From Varroa destructor (Eukaryota > Arthropoda > Arachnida > Mesostigmata > Varroidae): 64,000 nucleotides of DNA. A program made the translations under genes and the position numbers. Location of the stretch: the NCBI RefSeq assembly GCF_002443255.2, contig NW_019211456.1, forward strand, positions 21,879,061 to 21,943,060, in the 5' to 3' direction. A model generated the notes under the pieces. It saw only the letters and a list, made by a program, of their open reading frames with translations, made no database searches and was not told the DNA's origin. Positions within the stretch are counted from its first letter, which is position 1. The number at the start of each line of letters is the position of its first letter. This document shows, piece after piece, positions 38,728 through 52,900 of this stretch.

Positions 38728-41578
38728 CAGAGCCGAAAGTCTGTTGCAGAATTCCCTTAGATTTGACATAGATTGATAGATGCTACTGTTAAGTCTGCCT
38801 ATAGTTCCAGATAAACTCGTTAAAAAATCTAGTAGATGAACACAGATTCAGGTGGATCAGCAAAGCCCATCTCCGTATGAAGCTTCCAAAAGATAATGTT
38901 ATAACGAAATTCTCAATTTTCTATTAATGGTTTCTTCACTGGTACCTCAGATGTCCGTGAAGCGAATTTCTTTTTACAGTCTTCATTTCTTAATTAAGGT
39001 CGCTTTTAATTGAGTTTGGATATCAATAATAATTTTGTCAGTTCGTCTATGATCTTTTAACCAGTTTGCAGAATCAACATCCTTATTAAGGTGTCATTAT
39101 CCAAAGGGGTGCCCCTTAACAAAACATAAAAGGCTTTCGGGGATCAGTGTGTGAGTCAATGCCATCTAAACTAATGCTATCGCCAGTTTCGCGACAGGCA
39201 GGGCAGACGCCTCGGAGCATAGGGGTTGCATAAAGGACCGTGTTAAAAAATCTGAATTCCTAACCGGTACAAACTCATGAACAACTCTCTCGGAGAAACC
39301 CAAAGATTTTTTGAGAGGGAAGCCGTGTAGTTCAGGTCACAAGATTTGAATGAACAAGCATAAATCGCTTGCGCAAAATCCGAGACCAGGCAAAAAAAAG
39401 CGGCGAGGTACGAGTCAAAGACTAAGTTTCTTCGTACCGTACTCCACAACCAGCTGTTTGTTATTACGATTCCCTGCTGAGCGGTTCTTCTACCAATAAG
39501 GTGTGTTACCAAAATATATTAAGAAAACAGCGTAATGCTTAAGGCGTAAATCTGAGCTCTAAATTATTTGCTACGATAATGTATCGGCTCAGATGTCGCT
39601 ACTTATTTCGCATTTGTTCAGAGAAATTCAATACATGTGCTGTATCAAGGCCCGTAATCACCTGATATGGCATACCCCTAACTTCTTGCATTTCCCATAG
39701 CCCGAGAAATATCTAGAATGAGAATGATCTCTTTACGGCCAGAAAAATCTAAAGAAAAAGGATCGTTTAAGCCAGGAGTAGGTTTAACCCTTTTCCGTAG
39801 AGAAATATCCTCTGTTTAGACCTATTTTACGCTGCAGTTTATTCGTACGAGCATCTAACACGATTAACCTCTCGACATGAACCATGTAGAAAAGCCGGAA
39901 TAATAGTTTGGCAAGCATACATACAGTTGAGCTTGATTTAAGTTCAAATCTTGTATTGATTCAGCAGTCCAGTAGATGTATCATCCAGCAAAGATAAAAT
40001 CTTATCATTCTGTAAGGCTTCGGAAGGAAACGTCAGCTCCCTCCGTCCATTTACGAGAAGACAAATGTCAATGACCTGCGACTGAATCAACTACAATGAC
40101 TGACACTAGATGGTTTTATAATAGGACTTTTCGATTATACATCTATGAAAAATATTTAAGAAGACATTCTTGACCTTTGTAAAATGCCAGTACGGATCGA
40201 TAGAGAATTTCGGATTTGCTTGTTTCCGATATACAGTCACGTAGCTATCTTTTGCTGCCTGCCTATCAGTACTTTAAAACTTCTTCCTGCCAAGTGTGAT
40301 CGGGTATTTAAAGCGCAGATGTACAGGCCACATACACATAATATCCGGCTGTTTGCTAACTACATATATAGAAAGAGAATATCTATACAACTCATTGAAC
40401 TAATGAATTAACTCATAATACAAGCCATAATACATATAAATGTAATAAATATAAAAACATGCACTAGGTGGTACCTGCGGTGAAAGAGGATCACTAACGT
40501 TAGTAAATAACTTGGATAATTGGGTCTCGCCAGCTCTCTCTATAAATGGTCCTTTACATCTTACCACAATAATTTTTTGAACATCGAGGGTCTTCTCCCC
40601 CGAACATCAGGTGATTATCATCAGAACGCCAGGAACCTTTTCGAATTGCTTGCTTCGGCTTTCAATACGCATGGTTAAACTCAAATCAGGAAATATTCGT
40701 ACGCGAATTTCGCAGTATCGCCGGTCAATTCTGAACTGTATCCATGCATATGGATATATCCATATATTTGGTATAGGCACGCCTTTGCATATGGTATGAT
40801 GACTATATTTCGTAATCTCACTAAACTTTAATCAGCATAGCAATAGATTTTAATATATACATGGCATATAGAGGGCGTTTGATTGCCGAAGCTTGAAAAA
40901 TGCGATGGAACTATCAAATACCGATATCTGATTTCCCGCTAACGTTGAAATGGTAGCAAAACAAATTCGACAGGTGTCGCGACGCTGTGTAAGAACTACT
41001 GGCTCTTTTGAGAACGTTAAAACGATACGCGTATGTAGAAAAAAAATCAAGTTTTTCCTATGATTTCACTTTATATATTATTTGAAGTCAGATCATCAAT
41101 ACTATAGCGCATAGTAGCAGCAACTCAAATGATAAATTTTCTAGGATGTGATATGTATATATAACATATGTAGCATAGATATTTTTTTATAATTATTATT
41201 GCACAAATTGTGCTTGAGATGAAAAATGTTTTGGGTAACTGTTACATAATCATGTTGTTGGACGCACTGTCCAGCAAATCGTATGATTCATAAGCCTCAG
41301 CTTACGTATTGCACTGCGAGATAAGTACGCTCGAATAAGGTATCTGCTTATTTTATATAATATTTATAATGCTTACAAGTTTTATACCTTTAAGAGGTGT
41401 GACAATTCCGTATGAGAAGGTTTCTGAAGGGGTCTTCGGCCAACTTTACCATTGGTGTCAAACTGAACTAGATTACAACATATGCTTATAGCTAAAGTAA
41501 TCACTGGGAGAATGAAGCTGGCCGACCGATGCGAAGAATTGTCTTAAGCAACACGGATTGAATTTTGCATGAGGTATT

Positions 41579-41602
41579 AAGTTCGTCGTCGTCGTCGAAC
41601 TT
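41579..41602. repeat. Hairpin around a (CGT)n run
   Basis: AAGTTCG and CGAACTT flank about three TCG units, giving a 24-base near-perfect palindrome. Confidence 0.7.
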
Positions 41603-44600
41603 CAGTATTACTTACATCCCAAGTATTTTAAATATGCTTCTAATGCAGCGCATACATACATATATAGAGCTTTCTTGTAAAGAAGTGTTGTTTCTGTAAA
41701 AAGATATATTACTTCGTATGTTTCCAGCGTCTTACTTGTGTATTTGGAAGTTCTTTAACGGGATTACATACAAAATTTAGCTTTTTCTCTCATATGTATA
41801 TATACATGCATAACACCAAACAAAATAACGATTCTTAGAGCACGTTATGTATTTTTTCTTTTCGGGTAACTGCATCTAATTCGTTCCATGTTCTAAATGT
41901 TTTTATAGACTGAACCTCGAAGTGATCTGATATTATGAAAATGTCTTAGCATGGTTGACTAGCTATGCTGTGAATTGGTGAACTATTACAAAGGCCATTT
42001 TTGCGGTCCAGTAACAGAAACGGTTGATTGTTTGGTCGATCATTTCTGCTACCTTGTCTATCTGCAGTATCGAAATTGACGGTTAGATTGAGCATGTCAC
42101 CTATCAATTCATGCGCTTTTGCGCCAAACATTCGTACAACTTTTTAATTGGATAGCACCATACAGTATAAATGCTACAAGTTTAAAAAACTATTGCGTTA
42201 GGTGCATATTCTTAAACGTACCCATTGAGGTGGTGAAATTTGCTTTACTTTGTATATCATTACCCAATAGAAATCAGTTTCTTTACATATAAATTCACTT
42301 TTTCAGATTAATCGTTATGTTATTCTGACTCGAACTACTGATAACAGCTTACATTTCTACATGATTATTTGTCGGACACATTTTTGACATTATTTCTATT
42401 TTCTAGCCTAAGCGGAAGGAGCGAGTAGCTTCTAACGATGCGAGAAACAGTGCCTGAGATTTTATCCGTCTCAAGTCGCTTTCGAACGTTATTCTGTCTC
42501 ACCGTAAGAAGTTTCTTCATTAAATAGGTACGATTAGCGTGAAGTTCGATCGATGTCGCAGACCGCTACTCTAGTACGGATCGCCGGCTGTACAAACTTT
42601 TACATCGACTTACTTGATCTAAGCTTACGTATTTTACTAGCATTTTTTTTGGGAGTCATTCAGTGTTGCATGAAATAATATCGAATACCACACGGAATAC
42701 ACGCAACTTTGTCCTCGTTTTCGGATCGAAGCAATTGATCGGATTTTTTTTCCAGTGCCTGACATTTGTCCACAGATGGTTTTGCGTTGCTGCTATTAGT
42801 CGTGCATGGTACGATTCAAAAAATACTCACTCCTGGATCCTTATGTATAGCATCAAACATTTCTAAAATTGTTCATATGTCGACCCCTGACTAAAATTTG
42901 CCGCAGGAATTTTCCTTGTTTCATAACCTGCTACACTGGTGATGTCACTATTTGGCGAGATCTAATTCTTAAATAGTTGAATGTATACCTCACGCCAGCG
43001 AAACGATTTTAGGTATTCTCCGATTTTAGTTGTTTCGATATACAGCGTCTCTTGAAGGGTGAGAAGAACATTTTATATTCTAATTCCGGCATACAAAGGT
43101 AGTTTTGTATGCATGTTATCCTCAACCAGCAGATCTGTCGAAATATGCCGGAAACAAAATCGCTATCTACTTTATTACACTTTAGATATGCTACTGCACG
43201 ATTTCCGCTTAGAATTAGTTATTCTTTTAACATCCACCTAGACCTACTTTGCAGATACTTTACGATTGTGAGAGAATCACAATTTTATCCTTAAATAGGA
43301 AACATGTAAAAAGTCTGATTTTTTTCAAGAATGCAAATTTGTGCCTGTTTTATTGAATTTCCTAAAGTGAGCAATTGTTCAATATAGACCACTCAGTTCT
43401 CTCTTTTCATATGTTGCTGACTAGCTTTTTAGGTCAGGCTTTAAGCTTAAATATTATCTTGTTGACCTGAGCGAAATCCCATGCTCATGCAAAAATCTCT
43501 AAAACACGAAGGTCACGGCATTTTTCAGAGTTCGTTCTCGAACGCACTTTTCTCGTTCATTTACAAAGATTTTTTTGTAACGCTTTATTTAACTAAAGGA
43601 TGTGTTATGCTTGATTGGTAACCGCGAATTTTTTACCGAACAAAGATGAGCTTCCACTTGTAGTAACGAATCCCATTTACTACGTATTCGCCGCCATTCT
43701 CTGTGACCTTCTGCCACCCTTCAACTAATCTGTTCGTTCTTTTTTCTTAGAAATGTTCAAATCAGACTTTAAAGAAATCGTTCGGTTAGTTTTTGAGACC
43801 CTCCTTATTGACGAACGTATCGGTACCAATGTTTTGTGTACGAATGCCTATAAGGGGCAGTCACCGCTGGTGTGAAATGACTAGGAAATATGGCGGATGC
43901 AAGAGAATCTCCCACTCGTCATCGCAGGGCGGCTTCAATGATCTGCGTTATGCGTAATAGCGGATTTTCGTACATTTGATATGATTAAGCCATGTCGGAA
44001 TTCTTGTCAACCACTTCTATTGTGTTTTTAAGCATTTACCATTATGTCATGGTCTTACCATACGTCCTTCTAAGATAATAAGCGTTGGTGTGGTAAAGGA
44101 CACAAAGCATTTGAAAAAAATCATACGCATTCCTACTACCGTTCATTTTTATCTAAATGAAAATGATCTTTCTTTTGTATTCAGTTGAGGTTTGCATTGA
44201 ATACACACAGTACCTATTTGCTAAATGAACCCAAGGAAGGTGCAGTATAGCTTTACTTTTAAAAACGTTACAGACTCCTCTATTAGAAGACGCAGTTTCT
44301 ATTTAGTATATTAAAGTAATGTGATCGAAGTATGAAATGGTTTAAAAATAATTAAAAAAAAAAAAGCTTGCAAAGCGTTGTGATATAATGGTATTATAGA
44401 TGGAGTCGTAAATGTAGTATTATGTCCATTGACAGTTACGCGCGCCTTTATGATTTATCAGAAGAGCATCAGAAATATTAAGAATTCATATCACCTTTAA
44501 CAAAGCATTGCTAGCTTTGTCACATGCTGTCAGACAAGTAGAATTATTCCTTTTCACAGATTTCTGAATAAAAATTAACGAACAATGGACTGTAGGGTAT

Positions 44601-46804
44601 GGTTACAGCATTATCCAGCCTGATACGTACTCCCAATAAGAAAAAGTGTCGCTAACAAAATTAATGTATTCACTTTTCGTATTTACTTTAAGGAATACGA
44701 TACGTAAATAGAAAGCCGATAAACCTTGTGAAAGATCAGTGTCTGACACCGATGTTATTTTAAAGTAGATTTTTTGGAAATGATTATGCTGGTATGGTTT
44801 TACCTAGTTCATTTTCAGAAGACAATGTCATAATGTCAAAGAAATATATTATTATAAGGTACTAAACCTTAACTTATAGTAACATCCCAGAAACAGAATC
44901 AATATACTAATTGGCACATAACATTTGTATCCTCATTCATTATATTTAACTATTTGCTAACGCAGAAAAATCTAAACAAAGAACAAAATTTTTATGGTGA
45001 CGTTTCAGGAACACAATACGTTCAGCAAAACGTAAAATTCTGGTGAAGTGATTATAGTAATCTTCACTTAGTCCAACATCCAGTTTCTTAATATAAAAAG
45101 ATATAAATGTTCTTAGGCCTTGGTGACGTCCGAGATGTACGATCAATAGGTTCACCGATCACACCAATCGCGACGCTCATTAAAACCCATGGAAAGCGAC
45201 CCAGTTTACGTGCATTACAGAAATATCGTCAATTTATCAACACTAAAAAACTCCGTATCACGTTGTACGATTGTTGTACCAAAAGGCAACGTTTGACAAG
45301 CGAGACAAGTCTAGAATTAGCTGAGCTTTTTAGGGAACATATTAGATAAAGAAACTGAAAAAGGTACCGGATGATGTGCAACAAAGTGATAACTGCTTCC
45401 ATATTTAAAAAAATACGAATATTTCCGTTAGTGTTATCTCTCTCAAGAGAGGAACTTTTAGTGATAATTCTATACTACGGCATAGTAATGCGGCATGTAT
45501 GGTAGCTTGATGAATACACATTGTTATTGTATTACTATTAATTATTTATTAATTAGTTAGATCGAAATTAAAGTTTAGGACATTTGTAGTATTAAGTCGC
45601 AGAACGTAGGCGCTTTTTTACGTTCTCTCACTCCCTTTGTTAAAAGGCATTTATATTCCATAAAGCCATTTGCAGCCACGCGTCTGAGCAAAACACCCTT
45701 TAGATCTAGGTTTCTCAGTGTGTTTAAATATATATATGTATATATATATAATTGTATGCATTATTATGTGGCATGTGTTGTTGCGCTAGAGGTGTCTTTT
45801 CGAAGGTATCACCCTTCCACATTTTCATCTCTTTGTTCTGTTGCCTCATAAATCGACCCAGGCTATTTTCATTTTATTAATGGTGTCCCGGTTCCTTTCA
45901 TTCACACGTATGAATTTAGCACACGTTTATCATTACCACTCTGCCTACTGCTCATATTTGTATCGCATATTATATTTATGCACTGTCGGTTGCACATGTT
46001 CATTTGCTTTTTCACATTATCCCGAATGACTGTCACTTGCCTGACTAACACTTGGCCCCTAGTAGTTATCTTCCATAGAAGACTGTGGGCGTGGAAAGCT
46101 CAACTCCATCATCCCCATTTTAAAACTGTTTATAAACCCATAAATAAACATCTCGTACGGTTTACCTTTTTTCATAACGTATCTTAGGATTATCTCGTGC
46201 TTTCTTTTATCACTTGCTGCTCTCAAGCATCAGTTCCTCCGCTGTCGACTAGCACTAGCACACCTATTTTAATAATAATCATATTAATATGTTTATGTAA
46301 ACCCTACCCTCTTTAGCTGTCTCTCCGCGCCTGCCTCAAAAACTCGGCGCGACGATGAATCGAGTTTCCGCTACCAAGAAAACCCTTGCAGAAATTACGC
46401 ATCTAGCTCGCTTCTCGTTGTCTCTCCGTTATATGGAAGAAGTAATGCTTTCCATACTGTTGTTGTTGTTTTTCACCTTAACTAGCTCGACAAAAAAAAA
46501 GTTTGATTTCAAACAAAAAGCGTCCACTAGGCGTACACGGCTGGCAGGCTCTAGTAAACACAAGCTATTTAATGGATTTGTGTCATACCAAAGTTCTTAC
46601 ACGTTAGCATCTCGTCTTCTTGACCGATAAGTTTTGCAGAAATCGATTCCAGTCTCCTGCTAATGGCGGAAAACTTTAGACACTTTTCTTTTTTCACTAT
46701 TTAAATGTCGCTTTGTGGTGTTCGCTCGCGTGTACTTCCGCTGAATGCTAAATTGACGATAACTTGTTGGCGGCATAGCGGTGGATCTAGCTGCATTGTA
46801 TTTT

Positions 46805-46810
46805 TTTATT
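46805..46810 (-). promoter_or_regulatory. Candidate poly(A) signal of the highwire gene
   Basis: AATAAA on the minus strand begins 31 bases after the TAA stop codon at 46841-46843. If used, the 3' untranslated region would be very short; other copies of the hexamer further along could give longer transcripts. Confidence 0.35.
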
Positions 46811-46840
46811 TAGTTAACGGCGTTCTTACTGCGTTGCGGT

Positions 46841-46956
46841 TTAGAATGTGTGTGCGTTTCGGCAGACTCCGCATCCGAGAGCATATTCTTCACCCGTTGG
46901 AGGATGTTTCACGTGAAGCGGACATTCGTCGCCTTCCAACTGTTTTAGCTTCGGAC
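46841..46956 (-). CDS. hiw: highwire terminal exon t
   Basis: Acceptor TATTTCAG, then 38 residues completing the Gly codon split across the intron, ending [20 protein letters not shown] and CRNAHTF with TAA. The tail is almost identical across animals, which fixes both the gene identity and its 3' end. Confidence 0.97.
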
Positions 46957-49900
46957 CTGAAATATACCAGAAGTAACCAAACGAAAAAATGAATCAGGTT
47001 TTAGAAAATCACTTTATTAAATAAGTTGCCTATTTTGTCCCCATCATCACGGTAAAGGCAAGTTAATCTAGTTAGTCGTACCTTAACGAGTGGTGGAAAC
47101 TTTTTACAAAATGCGCGACTTGCATATGAGATTAACTATATTAGAGAAGTGAACTGTTAGTGTGCATGTTCTCAAGAAACTCATGTTTACAAGTCTGTAA
47201 CATAACGAGTTGTTTTCTTGGGAAATAAAGAGAAACGCCAAAAATATGCAAAAAAGTTAAACGGCTAAATAAATGAACTTCCTACAGGAATGCTGTTAAC
47301 TCTTATCCGCATATAATAATTTTCGAATCGTTATCTTTAATGTCTGTTAATATTGATTTGTGTATATACTTCATGGAAAAGCATCCCAGCATAAGCTTTA
47401 CTATTATACGCATCATTAATTTATGTGCAACTGTCACTTACCGTAAACCGTTTATAAGCGATTTCCTAAACATATAACATTTCTAAACATTTCTAAAGTT
47501 TTACAGTGTCAAAACAAACCTGCAGGGCAGTGGGGCAGTTGAATTTTGGGCACGTTGGTGACACGCTGGAAGTCTTCGTGGCACGGATTGCAAAAATGTG
47601 TCGTGCCAAAGCAGAAAAATACGGCTACCGAGCAGCAGTAGCGGCATTTGTACTCGAGGAAGTCTGCACCGTGTTTGGGGCACATCTGCGCCGATGAAAC
47701 ATCGGAACAGGCGCCGCACACCAATTCACGAGCGTCATATCCGTCGTCGCCGCCACCGCCGGCGCCTCCTGCCTCCAGCTCGCAGCGCACTTCACCACCG
47801 AAATAGGCCTTACAAGAAAAAAGAGCAAAGCTTACATCAAAGCGGCCATATTTATCTATTTGGACCTTTTAAAAGCTAACTTGATGGCGTCCTCGATTAG
47901 CTGATTATCGTACATATGAGTCTGGCGGGCAGCAGCGAGTAGGGAGAGTTATTGATTTTAAGGTGCTAACAAGGGATCTCGTTAAGTATTAAACTTGAAA
48001 CTTGAAAGTTTGGTCTGAACCATATATTTTCTTAATTGGGAAAAACATGTTTCAGATGGTTGCTCGCAATGAAAGTTCGTTTTAGTCTTACCCTGTCCTT
48101 TTTACTAATAAGGGAGACCAACGCGTACCCCCTAAATTGAGTAATCTAATATAAATCGAAAAAGACTCGTCGTTGCTGTACCCATTTTAGTAAATAATAA
48201 ACATAAATGTTCTTTAAAAACATATTAGTAATCTACAATAATACACGGACATTCATTAATTATCTGTACTTTTTGAAGGGCAATACCTTTTGTACCACAA
48301 TACGAGTACTATAACTGTTGTGCAAATATTTTGTGCTTCTCTTTCGCTAAAAGCACATCTGATGCACTATCTAAAGCAGATTCAATCAATTTTTCTCTCT
48401 AAGTAACCCATCAAAGATTGTGATCAAATATAACTTCTTATTCCAAACGCATTCCTGTGAAATACTCTCAAACGCTTTCATCTGACCAAATATATTCATG
48501 TGAACTACATCCAACATTATTCTAGAAGCTGGTCTTTTTATTTAACCTGCTCATCTATTTAAAGATGTTGCAGGCTATTTACCGAAATGTTATGCAATCT
48601 GTATGTATGGCTTTCTATACATACTAGAATATTTATTGCGGACAATGCCAAAGATGAGATTAAATCTTTTCACGGCTCAAGGTGTATAAGTATACGCAGT
48701 AACTCCGTGGGACGACGATACCTTACTATGTAACACCTATAAAACTTCCTAAGCACATTTAAGTACTATTTGATGTAAATTGCAGTTTATCTCAAAATTA
48801 CAACTCGGCAGCGCTAAAACTCACACAAACTAATGATACGATAGTTAGTTGTTATCTAATTAACTGACCTTTTTGCATTTGTAGCAAACATAGTATGCAT
48901 ATCGCTCCATGGCGTAGGAGACCCGCTCGTGTTGGGAGAGCGTCTTGTTGGCCTGCAGACCCTCGTATTCAAGACGCATCAGAGCTTTTCGTCGGACGTC
49001 CTCACGCAACTCCCACACGGGCTGGAGCAGCGCACGGAGCAGTGTGTGCTCGATAGGAGCCTAAAAAAGCATTGTCTGAATACATTAGCATTTTCCCATT
49101 GATCGTCTCTCTACCCAAAACGTTTTGTAATTCAATTGACCTCTTCTGTTCTATATACCTTTTTTAGTTGTATTGATTTTATCTATTCTATTCACTTTTT
49201 AATTCTAGCGACTCTAGTTCTATAACTCGATCGTCTAATCTTCAGCGAAGTTCCCTATTGTTAGTTAACTTCAATGCAATAAAATTTCATTCACAAAACG
49301 ATAATATTAATAAGATGCGATTACTTTACATTTAACTTTTACGTTAGTTACAATTTTAATGGGCAACTCGAAAGAATCATACGACTCCTCTTTCAAAATC
49401 TCTCTTCGGACAAAGTTTCCAGTCATGGTTCTTACAGTTCAGCGTCGTAGCTAACAATTGGAGAATCAGCAATTAGCCAACCATATCCATTTTTCACGGA
49501 AAACCTATCTTGAAAAACAGGGGTGTTATGAAGAGGATTCAGTCCACAGAACGCACCTTCTAATAGTCGGTGATAACCGTATTCAATCATATTAATGATT
49601 TTCGGTATTTTATCGATTTTAGCTACCAGCTATTTAAAAAGCGCGCAGCAAAAGTCTCTATTAACGCTAACAATGTTTCTTGCAGAATTCCCTCAGTTTG
49701 CGACAGGGTCAAAGTGAATCTTCATACTGTGGGCAACTGTTGCAGATGTAATTCTCACCTTGCAAATTGGGCAAAGCGCAAAGTTGAATGTGATGCGAGG
49801 TCCTGGCCAACGGCGATCAATAACATCTTCAGTGCACTGCCGGTGGAAAATGTGACCGCACTTTAACATGATCACGGGAGCGCAACAAAGCGCCTCTGAG

Positions 49901-52900
49901 AAACAGATCATGCACATGTCATCTGCGTCCTGGCGAAGTTCTTTTCGCTGAAATATTGAAATAATACCTCGCTCTATGTCAGTCTTACGATACGTCTTTA
50001 TATATGCACATATATTTTTCTCAAATTCTTTATTTACGTAAATGCTGGTGTAAGTTAACATGGTACTCATACACAAAATTCAATACGGGTTACAAATCCT
50101 CACGAATTTCTCTACGAGTAGTTACGGAAAATTCATTAGCTTGGTCTGTTCATCATTCAGTGGACCAGCTAAAGGTGGATAAAAGGAAATCTATATTACT
50201 TTTTTAAGTTTACTGATATATATGTACATGTGTTGATGAAGGAACAAGTTTTTGCTGCAAACCGTAATATTTGGAATCCCGAGACAATAGAATCTTTAGC
50301 ACTATAGCGTTAGTGAGATCTTCGTAATGACAGTGAAAATAATCAACTTTTCTCTAATTTTGTATTCCGTTTCGTACCTGGCATCCATGAAGACAGGGCA
50401 AACAGTTCTCCTCATTTAGAACACCCGCGCAGAAGTGGCCACAGGGATGAAGTTTCGTGCAGGCCCGCCGTGCGTTCTGGATACATTCAGGACTTGAGCA
50501 TGCTCCAAGAGCTCCGAGAGCCGAGTTCGTCGATGACGTTAGGGGCGCTTTACAAAAGCGGCACGAACCCACTGCGGCGTTTCCACCAACGGCACTTTGC
50601 TCCCGGAATTCTACCATCGCTTTCAGTGTATTGGAATCAGCTAACGCGATTAGCCAAAACAATTTCGTCCGGCCACACCCTGCTCAAAGATCATCAAAAT
50701 TTAATTCAAGAAGTCCCGCATAACGTTTGCACCGGACTCATTCTTAGCTGGACTTGTTTAGAAAGGAAACTCATATAAAAAGTGTGACACAGGGGTCCCA
50801 TCTGGATTTCGACATTCTTTTTTGGTGATGCCATATTTCAGTTTATTACTACGTTAGACGATTTTGTGTCCCCATAATTACTAACTGAGAAGTCCGAGAA
50901 TTTTATCGCTTAATCTGCACTCAATACTTTGTAAAAAGCAAAGCCTGAAAGAAATTGAATAGATTAGGCGGATGCGCCATGATTGAAACTTGTTTACCAA
51001 AATAGCCTTTTTCTAAACCACCTAACACATCAATTTCACGATGCACAAAAACAGATCATACACACTAACAAAAATCTGTCCTTTTTTGCCATTTTAATTC
51101 ATCTTCCTTCCCCGTCCGAATCCATAACCACGTTGATATTTCTTTCCTCAAATCAATTTCAATTTTTTTCAATTTTAGACGGAAGCTGATTATACACTAT
51201 GAATATATAACAAGCAATTACCATCCGGATTTGGCAAAACTATGTCGCACTTCGTGTGTACGTCAGATTTGTTCTTGACAGTACAGCAAAGACTTCTTTC
51301 TCGCAGTCAGCTTTTTTCTTGCAACCAAACGCTAGACAACTCGATCGCATTCGGGCCAAAACTCGAAACCCACGAATAATTCACTCAAGGGGCTCGTTTA
51401 ACCAGCATTTTTGGGCCTAGCCGACTTAATATGCGAGGAGTCTTGTTTTAGACTTAGTACTCGTTTTTGCTTGCTGGTCGTTTCATATTATATCTTTAGA
51501 CAAACTACTCTTCCAAAAGGAAGAAGCACCCCGGTCATTTTTGGAGAGGCGATATCCAAAGAACACGGACGCTAAGTGGTGGTGTGATGGTGCCGATTGG
51601 AGTAATCCCCAGTACCTGTCGCCTTTTACCGAACCTCGAACAACGATGCTGAAGAGATCGGCTTTCTGAAACAGTCTTTCTATCACTGCGTGGTATCCAA
51701 CGGCCAGTCACGACAACATTAGCTAGCTAACTTCGCTGAGTTGGGATCGTACACACGACTTTTATCGGGTATTGGAGGGAGCTGCAAGAAAATTTTATTA
51801 TAAGATCCCTTTTTTGCTTGCTGCATTGACGCGCCTAATATCGTCTCCAAGCAAGATCTTTGATTGATATTCATAGCCACTGCCCCTATCACGAAGGGTT
51901 CTCTGTTGCAGAGTTGCCTTCAAAGGAAACAGCAGAGAAGCTACTAGCATTGGCTTTAAACTAATCTTTTTCTTTTTTTAATCTTTAATCTAATTTTTAA
52001 TCCTTAATATCATTTTAGCCGAAGTAAAAAGCATAAAATTTTGCATAAATTTTAGAAGAGTTTCTAATAATTGGAAAAACGTAACTCTATGATAAGCTTG
52101 TGTATAGAAATAAGGAAGTAGGACGCATAATAAATAGCATAAAAAAAAATAAAAATAATCACAATTAAAGCACTGAACTTAGTGCTTGCTTTTGGTAACG
52201 AGTAAGAAATCTGACCCCGCCTACCCGTCGCTACTTAACTGTATTAGTATGCAGAACTTCTTTAACTATACAAGCAAACATATGTTCAATATATTTCTAC
52301 GACAAAAGATAAGTGTATGCACTGGAGGAAAGCACCTTTTGAAAGGATCGAAAGATTTTGAACGCAATGGCATCATATAAGAAGTTACGCTACGAAGACG
52401 AGACGTAGTTGTCTAAGCTTCTTAAAAGGAAAATGCGTTTGTATATATGAAATCAGAACTTCTACTGCCGAAGTATCATGCTCCGTACCGATATCTATAT
52501 TCTACATCTAAGAACGTCTAAAAATCTAACCATTATTTGGAAACAATTGCAAGGTGATTTTATAACTGTTTTCATCTTTGCATTAAATCCCTCTTCTCCA
52601 AATATCCGATTAAAATACGATGAATTGAGGGATAAAGGTAACTACCAGGTATTTTATAAACCGACTAATTGTTAACGTTATATTGCGCTTAAATTTTACT
52701 TTAGCAGATATTTCCGATGGTTTATTCTGGCCACAGTGACATTTTTCCGGTGAGCTCGATTTCATATTGAGGTGAAATTTTCGACCCAGTCTTAGTTTTC
52801 TTATATTTCTTTCGACATTTTCATGTCTTAAACTCAACCTTACTTTTATTTCCTGTGCATACAAAAGTTTGTAAATGTATGTCAAGTGTATTGAGACTTG

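Larger units (their letters stand above)
31681..46804. other. Intergenic interval between the tetraspanin and highwire genes
   Basis: About 15 kb between two convergent genes. No gene was assembled. It contains the hairpin pair at 32145, a TA microsatellite, a Tc1-like fragment near 35600, inverted repeats at 36603, 38675 and 41579, and scattered short open frames. The 80-codon ATG frame at 45107-45349 is the most protein-like of these but matches nothing I know. Confidence 0.5.

Noticed and set aside
47598..47879. Plus-strand Arg-rich frame
   Set aside because: Antisense of the tandem-cysteine exon, whose identity is certain.
50457..50778. Two overlapping plus-strand frames of 88-102 codons
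   Set aside because: Antisense to the cysteine-rich highwire exon p.
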